Source: Terriglobia bacterium (lineage in GTDB: Bacteria; Acidobacteriota; UBA6911). Taken from it: a DNA stretch of 64,000 nt. The translations under genes and the position numbers were made by a program. The stretch is from positions 186,001-250,000 of the forward strand of contig JAIQGI010000003.1 in assembly GCA_020072565.1 (NCBI GenBank), in the 5' to 3' direction. This document shows positions 54,385 to 63,169 of the stretch, piece by piece. Numbering within the stretch: the first letter of the stretch is position 1; each line of letters starts with the position of its first letter. A model generated the notes under the pieces. It had not been told where the DNA came from. It saw only the letters and a program-made list of their open reading frames with translations, and ran no database searches.

Positions 54385-55569
54385 ATGAAATCCATATCAA
54401 TTCTTGGTTCGACGGGTTCCATCGGCACCAATACTCTCCGGGTGACTTCCAGTTTCCCCGCTGCTTTTCGTGTCGTAGGGCTGGCCGGCGGCAGAAACAT
54501 CTCGTTGCTGGCGAACCAAATAGAGGCCGCCCATCCACGGATCGCGTCCAGCCTGGACGAATGCACCTCCCGTGAGTTGCAGGCGATCCTGCGCCACCGA
54601 GGGTACCCTCTCGATCAGACCCGCTTCGTTTATGGAGAGGAGGGGACGACCGAGGTCTCGTGCCATCCGGAGGCGACGACAGTCCTGTCGGCCATCACCG
54701 GAGCCGCGGGGCTGCTGCCGACCTATCGCGCAGTCGAGAGCGGCAAGCACATCGCCCTGGCCAACAAAGAGACGCTGGTCATGGCGGGTCAATTGATGAT
54801 GGAAAAGGCGCGCGAGCGCGGCGTGGAAATCCTGCCGGTGGACAGCGAGCACAACGCGATCCACCAGTGCCTGCGCAGCGCATGCCGGAGCGAGATCCGG
54901 CGTTTGATCCTGACCGCTTCGGGCGGGCCGTTCCGGGACACCCCGAAGGAGAAGTTGGCCGCGGTTACGAGAGAAGAGGCCTTGAACCATCCCACCTGGC
55001 GCATGGGAAAGAAAATCACCATCGATTCCGCCACCCTCATGAACAAGGGGCTTGAAGTCATCGAGGCCTCCTGGCTGTTCGGTGTCACAGCCGACGAGGT
55101 CGCCGTCACGGTCCATCCCCAGAGCATCGTCCACTCGATGGTTGAATTCATCGATGGATCCGTCCTGGCTCAGTTGGGGCTGGCAGACATGCGCGTCCCC
55201 ATCCAGTATGCCCTGACATATCCGGAAAGGTGGAACTGCGCGCTCCCCTCCCTCGATCTCCAGAAACTCTCCAGGCTCGAATTTCTAGAGCCTGATCATG
55301 ACAAGTTTCAGTGTCTGAACCTCGCATATCGGGCGTTGCGGTCCGGGGGCACGGCCCCTGCAGTGCTCAATGCTGCCAACGAGGTTGCTGTCGAGTCTTT
55401 CCTGGACAACAGGATCGGGTTCGACGGCATCCCCAGCATCATTGCCTCGGTACTGGACGCACATACTCCGGTAGAAGCTTCCTCCCTCGGCGCCGTTCTC
55501 GATGCCGATGCCTGGGCGCGACGGAAGGCATGGGAGTTCGCAGACCACACGTGCTCGGCTGCGCATTGA
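54385..55569 (+). CDS. dxr: 1-deoxy-D-xylulose-5-phosphate reductoisomerase
   Basis: A 394-residue NADPH enzyme that forms MEP in non-mevalonate isoprenoid synthesis, feeding UppS. The NADPH loop is SILGSTGSIGTNTL, the metal site includes LPVDSEHNAI, and the substrate loop is TASGGPFRD...HPTWRMGKKITID; the C-terminal helical domain ends LDAHTPVEASSLGAV. ATG at 54385. It lies 55 bases before rseP, as usual in the uppS-cdsA-dxr-rseP order, but cdsA is now 7.2 kb away. Confidence 0.96.
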   Translation: MKSISILGSTGSIGTNTLRVTSSFPAAFRVVGLAGGRNISLLANQIEAAHPRIASSLDECTSRELQAILRHRGYPLDQTRFVYGEEGTTEVSCHPEATTVLSAITGAAGLLPTYRAVESGKHIALANKETLVMAGQLMMEKARERGVEILPVDSEHNAIHQCLRSACRSEIRRLILTASGGPFRDTPKEKLAAVTREEALNHPTWRMGKKITIDSATLMNKGLEVIEASWLFGVTADEVAVTVHPQSIVHSMVEFIDGSVLAQLGLADMRVPIQYALTYPERWNCALPSLDLQKLSRLEFLEPDHDKFQCLNLAYRALRSGGTAPAVLNAANEVAVESFLDNRIGFDGIPSIIASVLDAHTPVEASSLGAVLDADAWARRKAWEFADHTCSAAH

Positions 55570-55624
55570 GAGTTTTTCCCCTTTGGAGCATCATAATTAG
55601 GGGGAGCAAGAGGAAACTGTTCTG

Positions 55625-57010
55625 ATGGTAACAACTATCCTGGCTTTCATCGTGGTGCTGGGCATCGTGATCACTGTTCACGAGTTCGGTCATTTCGCCA
55701 TGGCCAAGCTGTTGAAGATCCGGGTGATCACCTTTTCATTGGGTTTCGGCCCACGCCTCGCTGGATTTACGCGCGGAGGCACGGAGTATCGCGTAAGCCC
55801 CCTACCTCTGGGCGGTTACGTGAAGATGGCCGGGGAGGCGTTTGATGAGGAGCGTCAAGGAGCTCCGGACGAGTTCCAGTCTCATCCCAAGTGGCACCGG
55901 TTGCTGGTTTCACTGGCTGGCCCGTTCATGAACATCCTGCTGGCAGTGGCGATTGTGACCACTTCCTACATGGAGGGTGTGCTGGCATACCGCTATCTCA
56001 TCGGCCCGGCCGATGTTGGCCCGGTCATATACAACTCGGTCGCGCAGCGCGCCGGACTCAAGTCGAAAGACCGCATCGTGGCGGTCAACGGCAACCGGGT
56101 CAACACCTGGCAAAGCATGGAGATCGCGCTGGGGACGGCGCCCCGGGATGCGCTGAACGTGAGCGTCGATCGCAGCGGCCAGCGGATCGAGCTGCACTTC
56201 GATACACCGCCGACAGAAGACGTCGATCCTATCAGCCTCGGGTTTAACTACATGCTGCCCAGGACGATCGTGCAGGAGTTGGATCCAAACTCGCCTGCAC
56301 AGAAGGCCGGCCTGAAACCAGGGGATGAGATCCTCTCGGTTCAGGGAGGCGGCAAGCGGGGCAGCGGCTATGACGAGATCCTCAGCATCATTTCGGAAAG
56401 CAAGGGTGTGCCGCTGCAATTCGAGATCCGGCGCCCAGCCGTTTCGCCTCCGCCTGGCGCGAGCTGGGAATCCACAGTTCAGGAGCTTCCTCGCACCAGT
56501 GCCACGCATTGGCTCACAATCACGCCGATCGAGGACAAGGGTCGCGTGCTTGTCGGCTTTTACGCCAAGATTCCGGCAGACCACGAGCGCTACGGGCTCC
56601 TCGGGTCGGTGAAACACGCGGTTCGCCACAACTATGACATCGCAGTTCTTACGATGCAGGTTATCGGCAGGATATTTACCGGAAGCGCCTCAGTCAAGAC
56701 TATCTCGGGACCTATCGGGATTGCAGGCGTAGCCGGGGACGCTGCCCGTACTCACAGCGCCCGGCTCTTCATCGGTTTTATTGGGTTGTTGAGCCTCAAC
56801 CTCGGAATCTTCAACCTGCTCCCGATCCCCATTCTGGATGGCGGCGTAATTGCTCTGCTCCTGATCGAAGGCCTGATCGGGCGGGACCTGAGCCTCGGAA
56901 TCAAAGAGAAGATCGTTCAGGTGGGTTTCGTTTTCCTGATCCTCCTGATGGGATTTGTCGTGATCAACGATCTCACCAAGGTCCTGAACTTCAACAGTAT
57001 CTTCCGCTAA
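55625..57010 (+). CDS. rseP: RIP metalloprotease RseP (M50 family)
   Basis: A 461-residue intramembrane protease. HEFGH at residues 19-23 is the zinc motif and NLLPIPILDGG carries the third ligand. Two PDZ domains (about 115-190 and 200-290) lie between the helices. The proteolytic targets are usually anti-sigma factors and signal peptides. Plausible substrates are the zf-HC2 anti-sigma protein here or others elsewhere. The stop codon overlaps the ancestral stop of the STAS gene on the other strand. Confidence 0.95.
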   Translation: MVTTILAFIVVLGIVITVHEFGHFAMAKLLKIRVITFSLGFGPRLAGFTRGGTEYRVSPLPLGGYVKMAGEAFDEERQGAPDEFQSHPKWHRLLVSLAGPFMNILLAVAIVTTSYMEGVLAYRYLIGPADVGPVIYNSVAQRAGLKSKDRIVAVNGNRVNTWQSMEIALGTAPRDALNVSVDRSGQRIELHFDTPPTEDVDPISLGFNYMLPRTIVQELDPNSPAQKAGLKPGDEILSVQGGGKRGSGYDEILSIISESKGVPLQFEIRRPAVSPPPGASWESTVQELPRTSATHWLTITPIEDKGRVLVGFYAKIPADHERYGLLGSVKHAVRHNYDIAVLTMQVIGRIFTGSASVKTISGPIGIAGVAGDAARTHSARLFIGFIGLLSLNLGIFNLLPIPILDGGVIALLLIEGLIGRDLSLGIKEKIVQVGFVFLILLMGFVVINDLTKVLNFNSIFR

Positions 57011-57289
57011 AAACTGCCGATCGCGGTCTGCTCGTTGTCGTAAGTCTGAAACACTGTCAGCAGTCTGTCCGCCCTGATTGGTGACCGTCGTAAAGCTGCT
57101 GACCAGTTCGCCTATGCCGGAGCTGTCGATGTAGTTGACGTCGGCAAGGTTGAGCACGATTTTCTTGCCGCCGGCCTTGATCACCTCGCGGACCGTATTC
57201 CGAATGGCCATCGTCCCCTCGCCGAGGGTTATTTTTCCGCTGCAATCCAGCACATGCACGTCCCCGACGATGCGATTCTCGATCTTCAT
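57007..57289 (-). pseudogene. STAS-domain anti-anti-sigma factor, damaged by an internal deletion
   Basis: SpoIIAA/RsbV-like: MKIENRIVGDVHVLDCSGKI, then the phosphorylatable Ser57 in NYIDSSGIGELV, ending normally at TNQGGQ. The next expected segment (about 18 codons) is missing, and the typical C terminus LLTVFQTYDNEQTAIGSF resumes in another frame and ends at the TAG on 57007-57009. As read, the frame instead runs antisense through rseP to 56690 (199 residues). A deletion of about 50 bases, not a multiple of three, explains this. Start ATG behind AAGGAG. It follows the RsbW-like gene with a four-base overlap. Confidence 0.8.
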
Positions 57290-57738
57290 ATCTCTGTCTC
57301 CTTGACTGCTGAATTTGAAGGTACCTTCTTAACCATGCGAACTTCCATTCCACCCTGGGAGTGCGCAATGAATTCTACCTCATCCATAAAGGACCGAATA
57401 TAAAAGATTCCGCGCCCGCTGGGCTTCAGGAGATTCTCGGGATCGAGCGGATTCGGCAGGCTGTCAATCTGAAAGCCGGCACCCTCGTCCCGGACCGATA
57501 TGTCGAGCTGATCCGTGGCAACCTCGAAGGTGATGTCCACTCTCTTGCTCAGATCCATCCGGTTGCCGTGCTGGATGGCATTCGTTACCGATTCACGGAC
57601 CGACATGCCGATCCAGTGAGCCGTATCATCGTCAAATCCCATGAAGTCCGTAACGCAGTCCGTTAGGGTCTGCACCAGATCCAGGTATTCCAGCGCGCTG
57701 CCGATCCTTATCTCAATCCTGTCGCTCTTGATGGTCAT
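57286..57738 (-). CDS. Anti-sigma regulatory factor (RsbW/SpoIIAB-like serine kinase)
   Basis: A 150-residue GHKL ATPase: the N box SVRESVTNAIQHGN, G1 box VRDEGAGF and G2-like GRGIFYIRSF are intact. Such kinases phosphorylate the STAS partner and hold or release a sigma factor. The partner gene directly downstream is damaged, which would leave the kinase without its antagonist. The start ATG at 57738 gives the family N terminus; an upstream ATG (57807) is an alternative. No sigma gene is adjacent. Confidence 0.85.
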   Translation of the reverse strand: MTIKSDRIEIRIGSALEYLDLVQTLTDCVTDFMGFDDDTAHWIGMSVRESVTNAIQHGNRMDLSKRVDITFEVATDQLDISVRDEGAGFQIDSLPNPLDPENLLKPSGRGIFYIRSFMDEVEFIAHSQGGMEVRMVKKVPSNSAVKETEI

Positions 57739-58031
57739 CGGATGGAATCTACAAACGTAAAGTAGCTCATGAGATATGTTCGTGCATTCACGCTGAGCCC
57801 GCCGCAATCTTAGCCGTGGCTCTTAGAGCCTGTCAAGGCGCGATTTGTCGTTGCATTACAGAAAAAGGGAGAGGCATGAACCGCCCTCAGAAAGGGAGAT
57901 AGCAGGACCCAACCGCGAAATGGTCGACCGGGAAAGCCCGGGGCGCGAGGCCTCCTCCGTCCTCGTCCACCCCGTTGGTACCGGAGAGGCTTCATTCCTT
58001 GACGCCGGTCCGCGCCTGCCCGTTTTCCCGC
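57739..58031. other. Intergenic region of 293 bases
   Basis: It separates the RsbW-like and BRCT-TPR genes, both on the minus strand. It is GC-rich with no supported gene or clear terminator; a few G/C inverted repeats are visible but none is followed by a T run. Confidence 0.4.
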
Positions 58032-59174
58032 TCACGCCTCGGCGCTCACGGAAAGGTGCCGCCTGGCGACACGTGCCGAGGCGCTTGCCGGATCCAGTTT
58101 CAGGTAGGCAAACCAATGCCGGCAGGCATCCCGCCTGCGGCCGGCCTTTTCATAGCATAGCGCCAGGTTGAAGTGCCCGTCGGCATAATCCGGGCTTGCC
58201 GCGAGAGCCGAGTGATAGCTCGCGATGGCTTCCTCAGTCTTTCCCTGTTCCTCCTGGGCTCCAGCCAGATTCCACCAACCCAGAGCCATGCCGGGGTCCA
58301 GCTGCGTGGCGCTGCCGTAAAACTCCTCGGCAGCCCACAGGACGCCCATCTCACGCATGACGTTTCCCAGATGCATGTAGGCCTGGGAAGAACCGGGCTC
58401 GAGCGCCAGAACCGCCCGGAATGCCTCGGTGGCTTCCGGATACAATCCCTCCTCTTCGCAGCCGAGGCCCAGTTCGAACCACTCAGCCGAATTGCGCGCC
58501 TGTAGGTCCAGAGGGAGCACGACGCCTCCGGCCCGGCCCTGCCCCTCAAAATTGAACAGCAGTTGCCCGGTCGCTGAGAAGCGCACACCATCGTGATTGA
58601 CAAGCAGCACGTTCGGATTCTCCCCGATCACCCGCAATTGGGCCAGTGGTCTTTCCATACCCGGGAGGATGACTGCCAGATTGCGCAGGCTCTGGGCGAT
58701 CTTCTCCGGCCGGACGCCATTACGTACCAATTCGTGGATGGCCTGGATGGAAACCAGATCCTGAAAATCATAGAACCCATCCTGGGACCGGATCAGCCCA
58801 GACTGTTGCCAGCCGCGGAGTGTCCCTCTGTCGATCTTCAGGATCCGGCATACCTCGCCTGGCGGGAACATCTTGCGCTGCGCCTCCCCTGGCTCCGCCC
58901 TGCCGATAACCTCCAGGAACTCCGTCTCGGGCGCGATGCGAATCGGGCAGCCTGCTCCCCTCAGCTCTTCCGCACGTCTAAGCTTGTGGCTGATCTCACC
59001 GTCAGGAAGCAGCGGCCAGCCGTCGGTGCCGACGACCAGCATCGCCGTTCGATGCGATACATACGAAGTGGGTTCGCCGCCGTGGTCGCGTACAATGCAC
59101 CAGGCTTCCCGGCGTGTCATCGAAGCCATTTTCCCGGTGAAAGTAATTCGAGCCTTTTCGAGCAAGTTGGCCAT
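58032..59174 (-). CDS. BRCT - MerR-type HTH - TPR fusion protein
   Basis: A 380-residue cytoplasmic protein with three distinct modules. Residues ~1-90 form a BRCT domain (KARITFTGKMASMTRREA, with VSHRTAMLVVGTDGWP). Residues ~100-165 form a MerR-like helix-turn-helix (MFPPGEVCRILKIDRGTLRG, WQQSGLIRSQDG, FYDFQDLVSIQAI). A linker rich in hydrophobics precedes four or more TPRs (AEWFELGLGCEEEGLYPEAT; YADGHFNLALCYEKAGR). The ATG at 59174 is used; longer frames have no supported start. BRCT domains bind phospho-proteins or DNA nicks, so the combination suggests a transcription or repair adaptor. The exact role is unknown. Confidence 0.8.
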   Translation of the reverse strand: MANLLEKARITFTGKMASMTRREAWCIVRDHGGEPTSYVSHRTAMLVVGTDGWPLLPDGEISHKLRRAEELRGAGCPIRIAPETEFLEVIGRAEPGEAQRKMFPPGEVCRILKIDRGTLRGWQQSGLIRSQDGFYDFQDLVSIQAIHELVRNGVRPEKIAQSLRNLAVILPGMERPLAQLRVIGENPNVLLVNHDGVRFSATGQLLFNFEGQGRAGGVVLPLDLQARNSAEWFELGLGCEEEGLYPEATEAFRAVLALEPGSSQAYMHLGNVMREMGVLWAAEEFYGSATQLDPGMALGWWNLAGAQEEQGKTEEAIASYHSALAASPDYADGHFNLALCYEKAGRRRDACRHWFAYLKLDPASASARVARRHLSVSAEA

Positions 59175-59416
59175 GTAGTACCCTAATCGGGAGACCGTCC
59201 GCTTTCGAGGACGCCATGCGCGCATTGCCCGTGGAGCTGTTGATGACCGTGAGCACCGGGAGAGGGATTCAGATTCTTGAGCCGGCTCAGAAGCTATATG
59301 AGCCAGACGGGGTTGAAGCTCCCCCTCCGGGCTACAGCCCACCGGATCAGGATTTCGTACCAACGACGGTAGCGCCGCTTCGGGCTTAACACAATAAAAA
59401 AGTCTAAGGGGGAGAG

Positions 59417-60778
59417 ATGGAACCGTTTCTGTATCACGTGTTTATCTGTGATCAGGTAAAGCCGGAAGGCGCACCCGCCTGCACCGCTCGTGGCGCCGGG
59501 GCGGTCATTGAGACGCTTCGCAGAGAGATTGCCGCGCAGGGAATGATCGACGAGGTTCAGCTCACCACGTGCGGGTCGCTGGGACTCTGCGAGCACGGAC
59601 CGAACCTGGTGGTGTATCCGGATGGCATCTGGTATGGCGGCGTCAGCCCCGAGGACGTGCCCGAAATCGTGCGCTCCCATTTCAAGGAAGGAACTCCGGT
59701 GGAGCGCTTGATGCGCAGTGACACCTCGCAGTTGAGGGCGGAAATCCTCTGCAATCGTGAGAAGAGAGAGGCTGCGATGCGCGCCCGGGATGCTTCCGGA
59801 TCTCTTCCGGACGAGTTGCTGCAGACCCTGCGCGCGTTCCAGGAAAGCCGCGCGCTGTTGACCGCGATCGAGCTCGACGTTTTTTCCGCTGTCGGAGGGG
59901 GAGCGTCGGCGGAATCAGTTGCGGCCTGCCTGGCTACTGACACACGCGCCACGGAAATGCTCTTGAACGCCCTGGCGGCCATAGGCATGCTGTCAAAAGA
60001 GTCCGGGATTTTCCACAACACGAGAACAAGCGCGCGTTATTTCACTGCCGGCTCTCCGGACAATTCCCGAGAGGGCCTGATGCACACCGTCCATCTTTGG
60101 CCGCGGTGGTCCACCCTGACCGACTGCATTCGCGCCGGAACCGCCGTCATAAGCAGGGAGACGGGCGCGCGCGATGAGAACTGGACGCATGCGTTCATCG
60201 CCGCCATGGATCGCAACGCTGCCGAGCGGATACCGCTCGTTGTCCGCGCCGTGGATTTGGAGGGAGTGCACAGGATGCTGGATCTGGGCGGGGGATCCGG
60301 TGCTTACTCGATAGCGTTCGCACAGGCATCCGGCGACTTGCAGGTGGAAATATTAGATCTTCCTGAGGTTGTCCCGATCACCGGGAAATATGTCGAAATG
60401 GCCGGTCTGACTGCACGCATAAAGATAGGCGCGGGCGATCTGCGCGCCGACCCCCTCGGCGCCGGCTTCGATCTCGTTTTTGTATCGGCGATCTGTCACA
60501 TGCTCGATCCCGGGGAAAACCGCGACCTGTTCCAGCGTTGCTGTCAGGCCCTCGGGCCGCAGGGTCGCCTGGTCGTGCAGGATTTCATCCTCGAGCCGGA
60601 CAAAACCTCACCCAAATCTGCAGCACTGTTCGCGCTCAACATGCTGGTGGGTACCCGTGCCGGCAGCAGCTATAGTATAGACGAATACACAGCCTGGATG
60701 CGGGAGGCGGGTTTCCCGGATGTGAAACACATCCGGCTGCCGGGGCCGACGTGCCTGGTAGTCGGGACGCGGGGATGA
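59417..60778 (+). CDS. Thioredoxin-like [2Fe-2S] ferredoxin fused to an O-methyltransferase
   Basis: A 453-residue two-part protein. Residues 1-100 resemble Shethna-type thioredoxin-fold ferredoxins (HVFICDQVKP, and LGLCEHGPNLVVYPDGIWYG); Cys11, Cys22, Cys52 and Cys58 are candidate cluster ligands. From ~130 on is a SAM methyltransferase with dimerisation helices and the SAM loop MLDLGGGSGAYSIAFA, then LDLPEVV and a plant O-methyltransferase-like C terminus. The ATG is behind AAGGGGGAGAG. An iron-sulfur domain on a methyltransferase is uncommon and suggests redox gating or cofactor transfer. Substrate unknown. Confidence 0.85.
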   Translation: MEPFLYHVFICDQVKPEGAPACTARGAGAVIETLRREIAAQGMIDEVQLTTCGSLGLCEHGPNLVVYPDGIWYGGVSPEDVPEIVRSHFKEGTPVERLMRSDTSQLRAEILCNREKREAAMRARDASGSLPDELLQTLRAFQESRALLTAIELDVFSAVGGGASAESVAACLATDTRATEMLLNALAAIGMLSKESGIFHNTRTSARYFTAGSPDNSREGLMHTVHLWPRWSTLTDCIRAGTAVISRETGARDENWTHAFIAAMDRNAAERIPLVVRAVDLEGVHRMLDLGGGSGAYSIAFAQASGDLQVEILDLPEVVPITGKYVEMAGLTARIKIGAGDLRADPLGAGFDLVFVSAICHMLDPGENRDLFQRCCQALGPQGRLVVQDFILEPDKTSPKSAALFALNMLVGTRAGSSYSIDEYTAWMREAGFPDVKHIRLPGPTCLVVGTRG

Positions 60779-60947
60779 TTCAACAGGGATTGCGTTTCAG
60801 TGATCAGGTATAACGCAAAGCATCGTGCTTCGTGAGAAACACTCGACACGCCCTGGAAATTATTCGTGTCATTCGCAGCTGTTTCTGCTTATCATGCAGA
60901 AATAGCAGTTCGCAGCCTATACTTCCGGCATTGCACAAGGGGGACTC

Positions 60948-62633
60948 ATGTCAGGGAAAGCAGTGATTCTTTTGACCCGAGGCGCACTTCTTGTCCTTGT
61001 CTCAACTTTCATGATCGCATGCAAGCCGTTCCCGCGTGCCGAGCGCATCTTTGTAAATGGACACGTCGTCACCATGAACGACTCACTCCCGGAAACCGAA
61101 GCATTCGCCGTGGGGAACGGCAAAATCGTAGCCGTAGGCAAAACTGGGGATATGAGACGTGCGTTTTCGGACGCCGAGCAAATCAACCTGCGCGGCAGGA
61201 CGGTCATGCCCGGAATCATCGAATCGCACGTTCACCTTTTCAGTCTGGGTAAGAGCTTCATCGAGCTGAATGTCGAAGGAATCACGACACCGGATGAAGT
61301 GGTGCAGAAAGTAAAGGATCGTGCCGCCCAATCGGCGGCGGGAGAGTGGATCACAGGCTGGGGATGGGATGAGGGGGCGTGGGCGAAAGCTTACCCGAAC
61401 AACGAGAAGTTGAGCCTTGCGGCGCCGAACAACCCGGTATGGCTCAGCGGGCTGCACGGCTTTGCCGGCTGGGCAAACGCAAAAGCGATGGAGATCGCCG
61501 GAATTACAGGCAACACACCCAATCCGCCGAACGGGGAGATTCTCAAGGATCCTAAAACCGGAAGGCCGACCGGCATCCTGAAAAATGATGCACAGGCGTT
61601 GCTTACGCGGCACATTCCCCCGTTGTCCCCCGCGCTTATGGAAAAGCCCTTCACGCTGGCGGGTGAGGAATGCCTGAAGTATGGCCTGACGACGGTTCAC
61701 GACGCAAATGTGTCGAAACCGATGCTCGCGGCGCTCATGTCCCTCGCGAACAAAAAACAGCTTAAAACCAGAGTCTACGTGATGCTCGACGCTACCGACA
61801 GGGAGTTGATCGAGCCTTTTCTCCAGCATGGACCTTACTTTGACGCTAACGCTACGCTGACCATACGCTGCCTCAAGATATTTGCCGACGGGGCGCTGGG
61901 ATCGCGCGGCGCAGCCCTGTTTGAACCCTATTCGGATGCTCCCGAAACCCGCGGACAATTGACCACGTCGCAGGAGGAGATCTACAAACTGACCTCCCGG
62001 GCACTGAAAGCCGGATTGCAGGTGGCCGTGCATGCCATCGGGGATCGTGCCAACCGGGTCACCCTGGATGCCTATGAGGCCGCGCTCAAAGAAGCGCCCG
62101 GCGCAAAGGATCCCAGGCTGCGGATCGAACATGCCCAGGTGATTGCCCTGCAGGACATCCCGCGATTCACCAGGCTCGGCATCATAGCCAGCATGCAGCC
62201 GCCCCACTGCACCTCGGATATGGCGTGGGCGGAAAACCGTGTCGGCACGGAGCGGATCAAAGGCGCTTATGCGTGGCGGGCATTTCTGGATGCCGGTGTG
62301 CATGTGCCGCTCAATTCCGACTTCCCGGGCGAAACTCCCAATCCATTCTGGGGTATGTATGCTGCGGAGACGCGACAATCTCCCGACGGCAAGCCGGAAG
62401 GCGGCTGGCACGCCGAGCAGTGCCTCACGAGGAAGGAAATCCTGCGCGCCTACACCGTCGAGTCCGCTTACGCCGGGTTCGAGGAGGAAATCAAAGGTCA
62501 GATCGCACCCGGCATGCTGGCTGACTTCATCGTGCTCTCCGATGATATCCTGACGATACCGCCAAGAGCGCTCCTGTCGCTCGAAGTGGAGCGGACCTAT
62601 ATCGGCGGCAACATGGCTTACATAAGGCGTTAG
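60948..62633 (+). CDS. Amidohydrolase family lipoprotein (YtcJ-like)
   Basis: A 561-residue enzyme with a lipoprotein signal ending FMIAC (Cys25 lipidation site). The amidohydrolase barrel begins GRTVMPGIIESHVHLF (HxH metal site). It continues with VAVHAIGDRANR and IEHAQVI, and the Asp of NSDFPGE completes the metal centre. Amidohydro_3 members cleave varied amides and their substrates are not predictable. Lipidation implies a periplasmic-face location. GGGGGA precedes the ATG. rpiB follows after a repeat element. Confidence 0.9.
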   Translation: MSGKAVILLTRGALLVLVSTFMIACKPFPRAERIFVNGHVVTMNDSLPETEAFAVGNGKIVAVGKTGDMRRAFSDAEQINLRGRTVMPGIIESHVHLFSLGKSFIELNVEGITTPDEVVQKVKDRAAQSAAGEWITGWGWDEGAWAKAYPNNEKLSLAAPNNPVWLSGLHGFAGWANAKAMEIAGITGNTPNPPNGEILKDPKTGRPTGILKNDAQALLTRHIPPLSPALMEKPFTLAGEECLKYGLTTVHDANVSKPMLAALMSLANKKQLKTRVYVMLDATDRELIEPFLQHGPYFDANATLTIRCLKIFADGALGSRGAALFEPYSDAPETRGQLTTSQEEIYKLTSRALKAGLQVAVHAIGDRANRVTLDAYEAALKEAPGAKDPRLRIEHAQVIALQDIPRFTRLGIIASMQPPHCTSDMAWAENRVGTERIKGAYAWRAFLDAGVHVPLNSDFPGETPNPFWGMYAAETRQSPDGKPEGGWHAEQCLTRKEILRAYTVESAYAGFEEEIKGQIAPGMLADFIVLSDDILTIPPRALLSLEVERTYIGGNMAYIRR

Positions 62634-62640
62634 GATCAGG

Positions 62641-62692
62641 GCCACGAAATAGGCGAAGGTGATTTCGTGTATCTCGTGCATTTCGCGGCTTC
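62641..62692. repeat. TTTCGTG dispersed repeat with inverted ends
   Basis: GCCACGAAAT at 62641 pairs with ATTTCGCGGC ending at 62690, enclosing ATTTCGTGTATCTCGTGCAT. It is the same unit as at 11824, 18005 and 45549, and lies between the amidohydrolase and rpiB genes. Confidence 0.6.
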
Positions 62693-62731
62693 AGTTTTGC
62701 GGGGCTCGGCTTGCAGGAGGATAATTGGCTT

Positions 62732-63169
62732 ATGAAGATCGCATTGGCCTCAGATCACGCCGGTTTCCTCTACAAGGAACAGATTCGTGCGATGCTCACT
62801 GCCGCGGGACACGAGGTGCGGGACTTCGGCACGTATTCCGAAAATCCCGTGGACTATCCTCTTTTCATCAGGCCCGCTGCCGAGGCGGTTGCGGATGGCG
62901 CATGTGAGCGCGGCGTCGTGCTCGGCGGTTCAGGGAATGGGGAAGCTATAGTTGCCAATCGGCTCCCGGGCATTCGATGTGCCGTGTGCTGGAACAACGA
63001 AAGTGCGGAACTGGCTCGCAGGCACAATGACGCCAACATGATCTCGCTCGGCCAAAGGATGATGCCACTGCAGGCTGCGCTCGAGATCGTGCGCATCTGG
63101 CTCGGGGAGCCCTTCGATGGCGGGCGCCACCTCAGGCGGATCGAGCTGATAGACCACCCGACCCGCTAG
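62732..63169 (+). CDS. rpiB: Ribose-5-phosphate isomerase B-type sugar isomerase
   Basis: A 145-residue RpiB/LacAB-family isomerase. [16 protein letters not shown] and [12 protein letters not shown] are the phosphate-binding segments; [20 protein letters not shown] is the active-site region of the actinobacterial/acidobacterial RpiB type, with Ser in place of the usual Cys/Thr. [15 protein letters not shown] completes the pocket. The ATG at 62732 follows GGAGG at 11 bases. Ribose-5-phosphate or another aldose may be the substrate. Its stop overlaps the next gene's stop. Confidence 0.9.
   Translation: MKIALASDHAGFLYKEQIRAMLTAAGHEVRDFGTYSENPVDYPLFIRPAAEAVADGACERGVVLGGSGNGEAIVANRLPGIRCAVCWNNESAELARRHNDANMISLGQRMMPLQAALEIVRIWLGEPFDGGRHLRRIELIDHPTR

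Noticed and set aside
56690-57006. STAS frame extended through the rseP antisense strand (199 residues)
   Set aside because: The extension is the antisense of rseP; the family C terminus resumes in another frame, so the extension is an artefact of a deletion.
61083-62681. 532-codon minus-strand frame opposite the amidohydrolase
   Set aside because: Low-complexity Arg/Gly/His composition and no domain; the plus-strand frame has the lipobox and metal-binding motifs.
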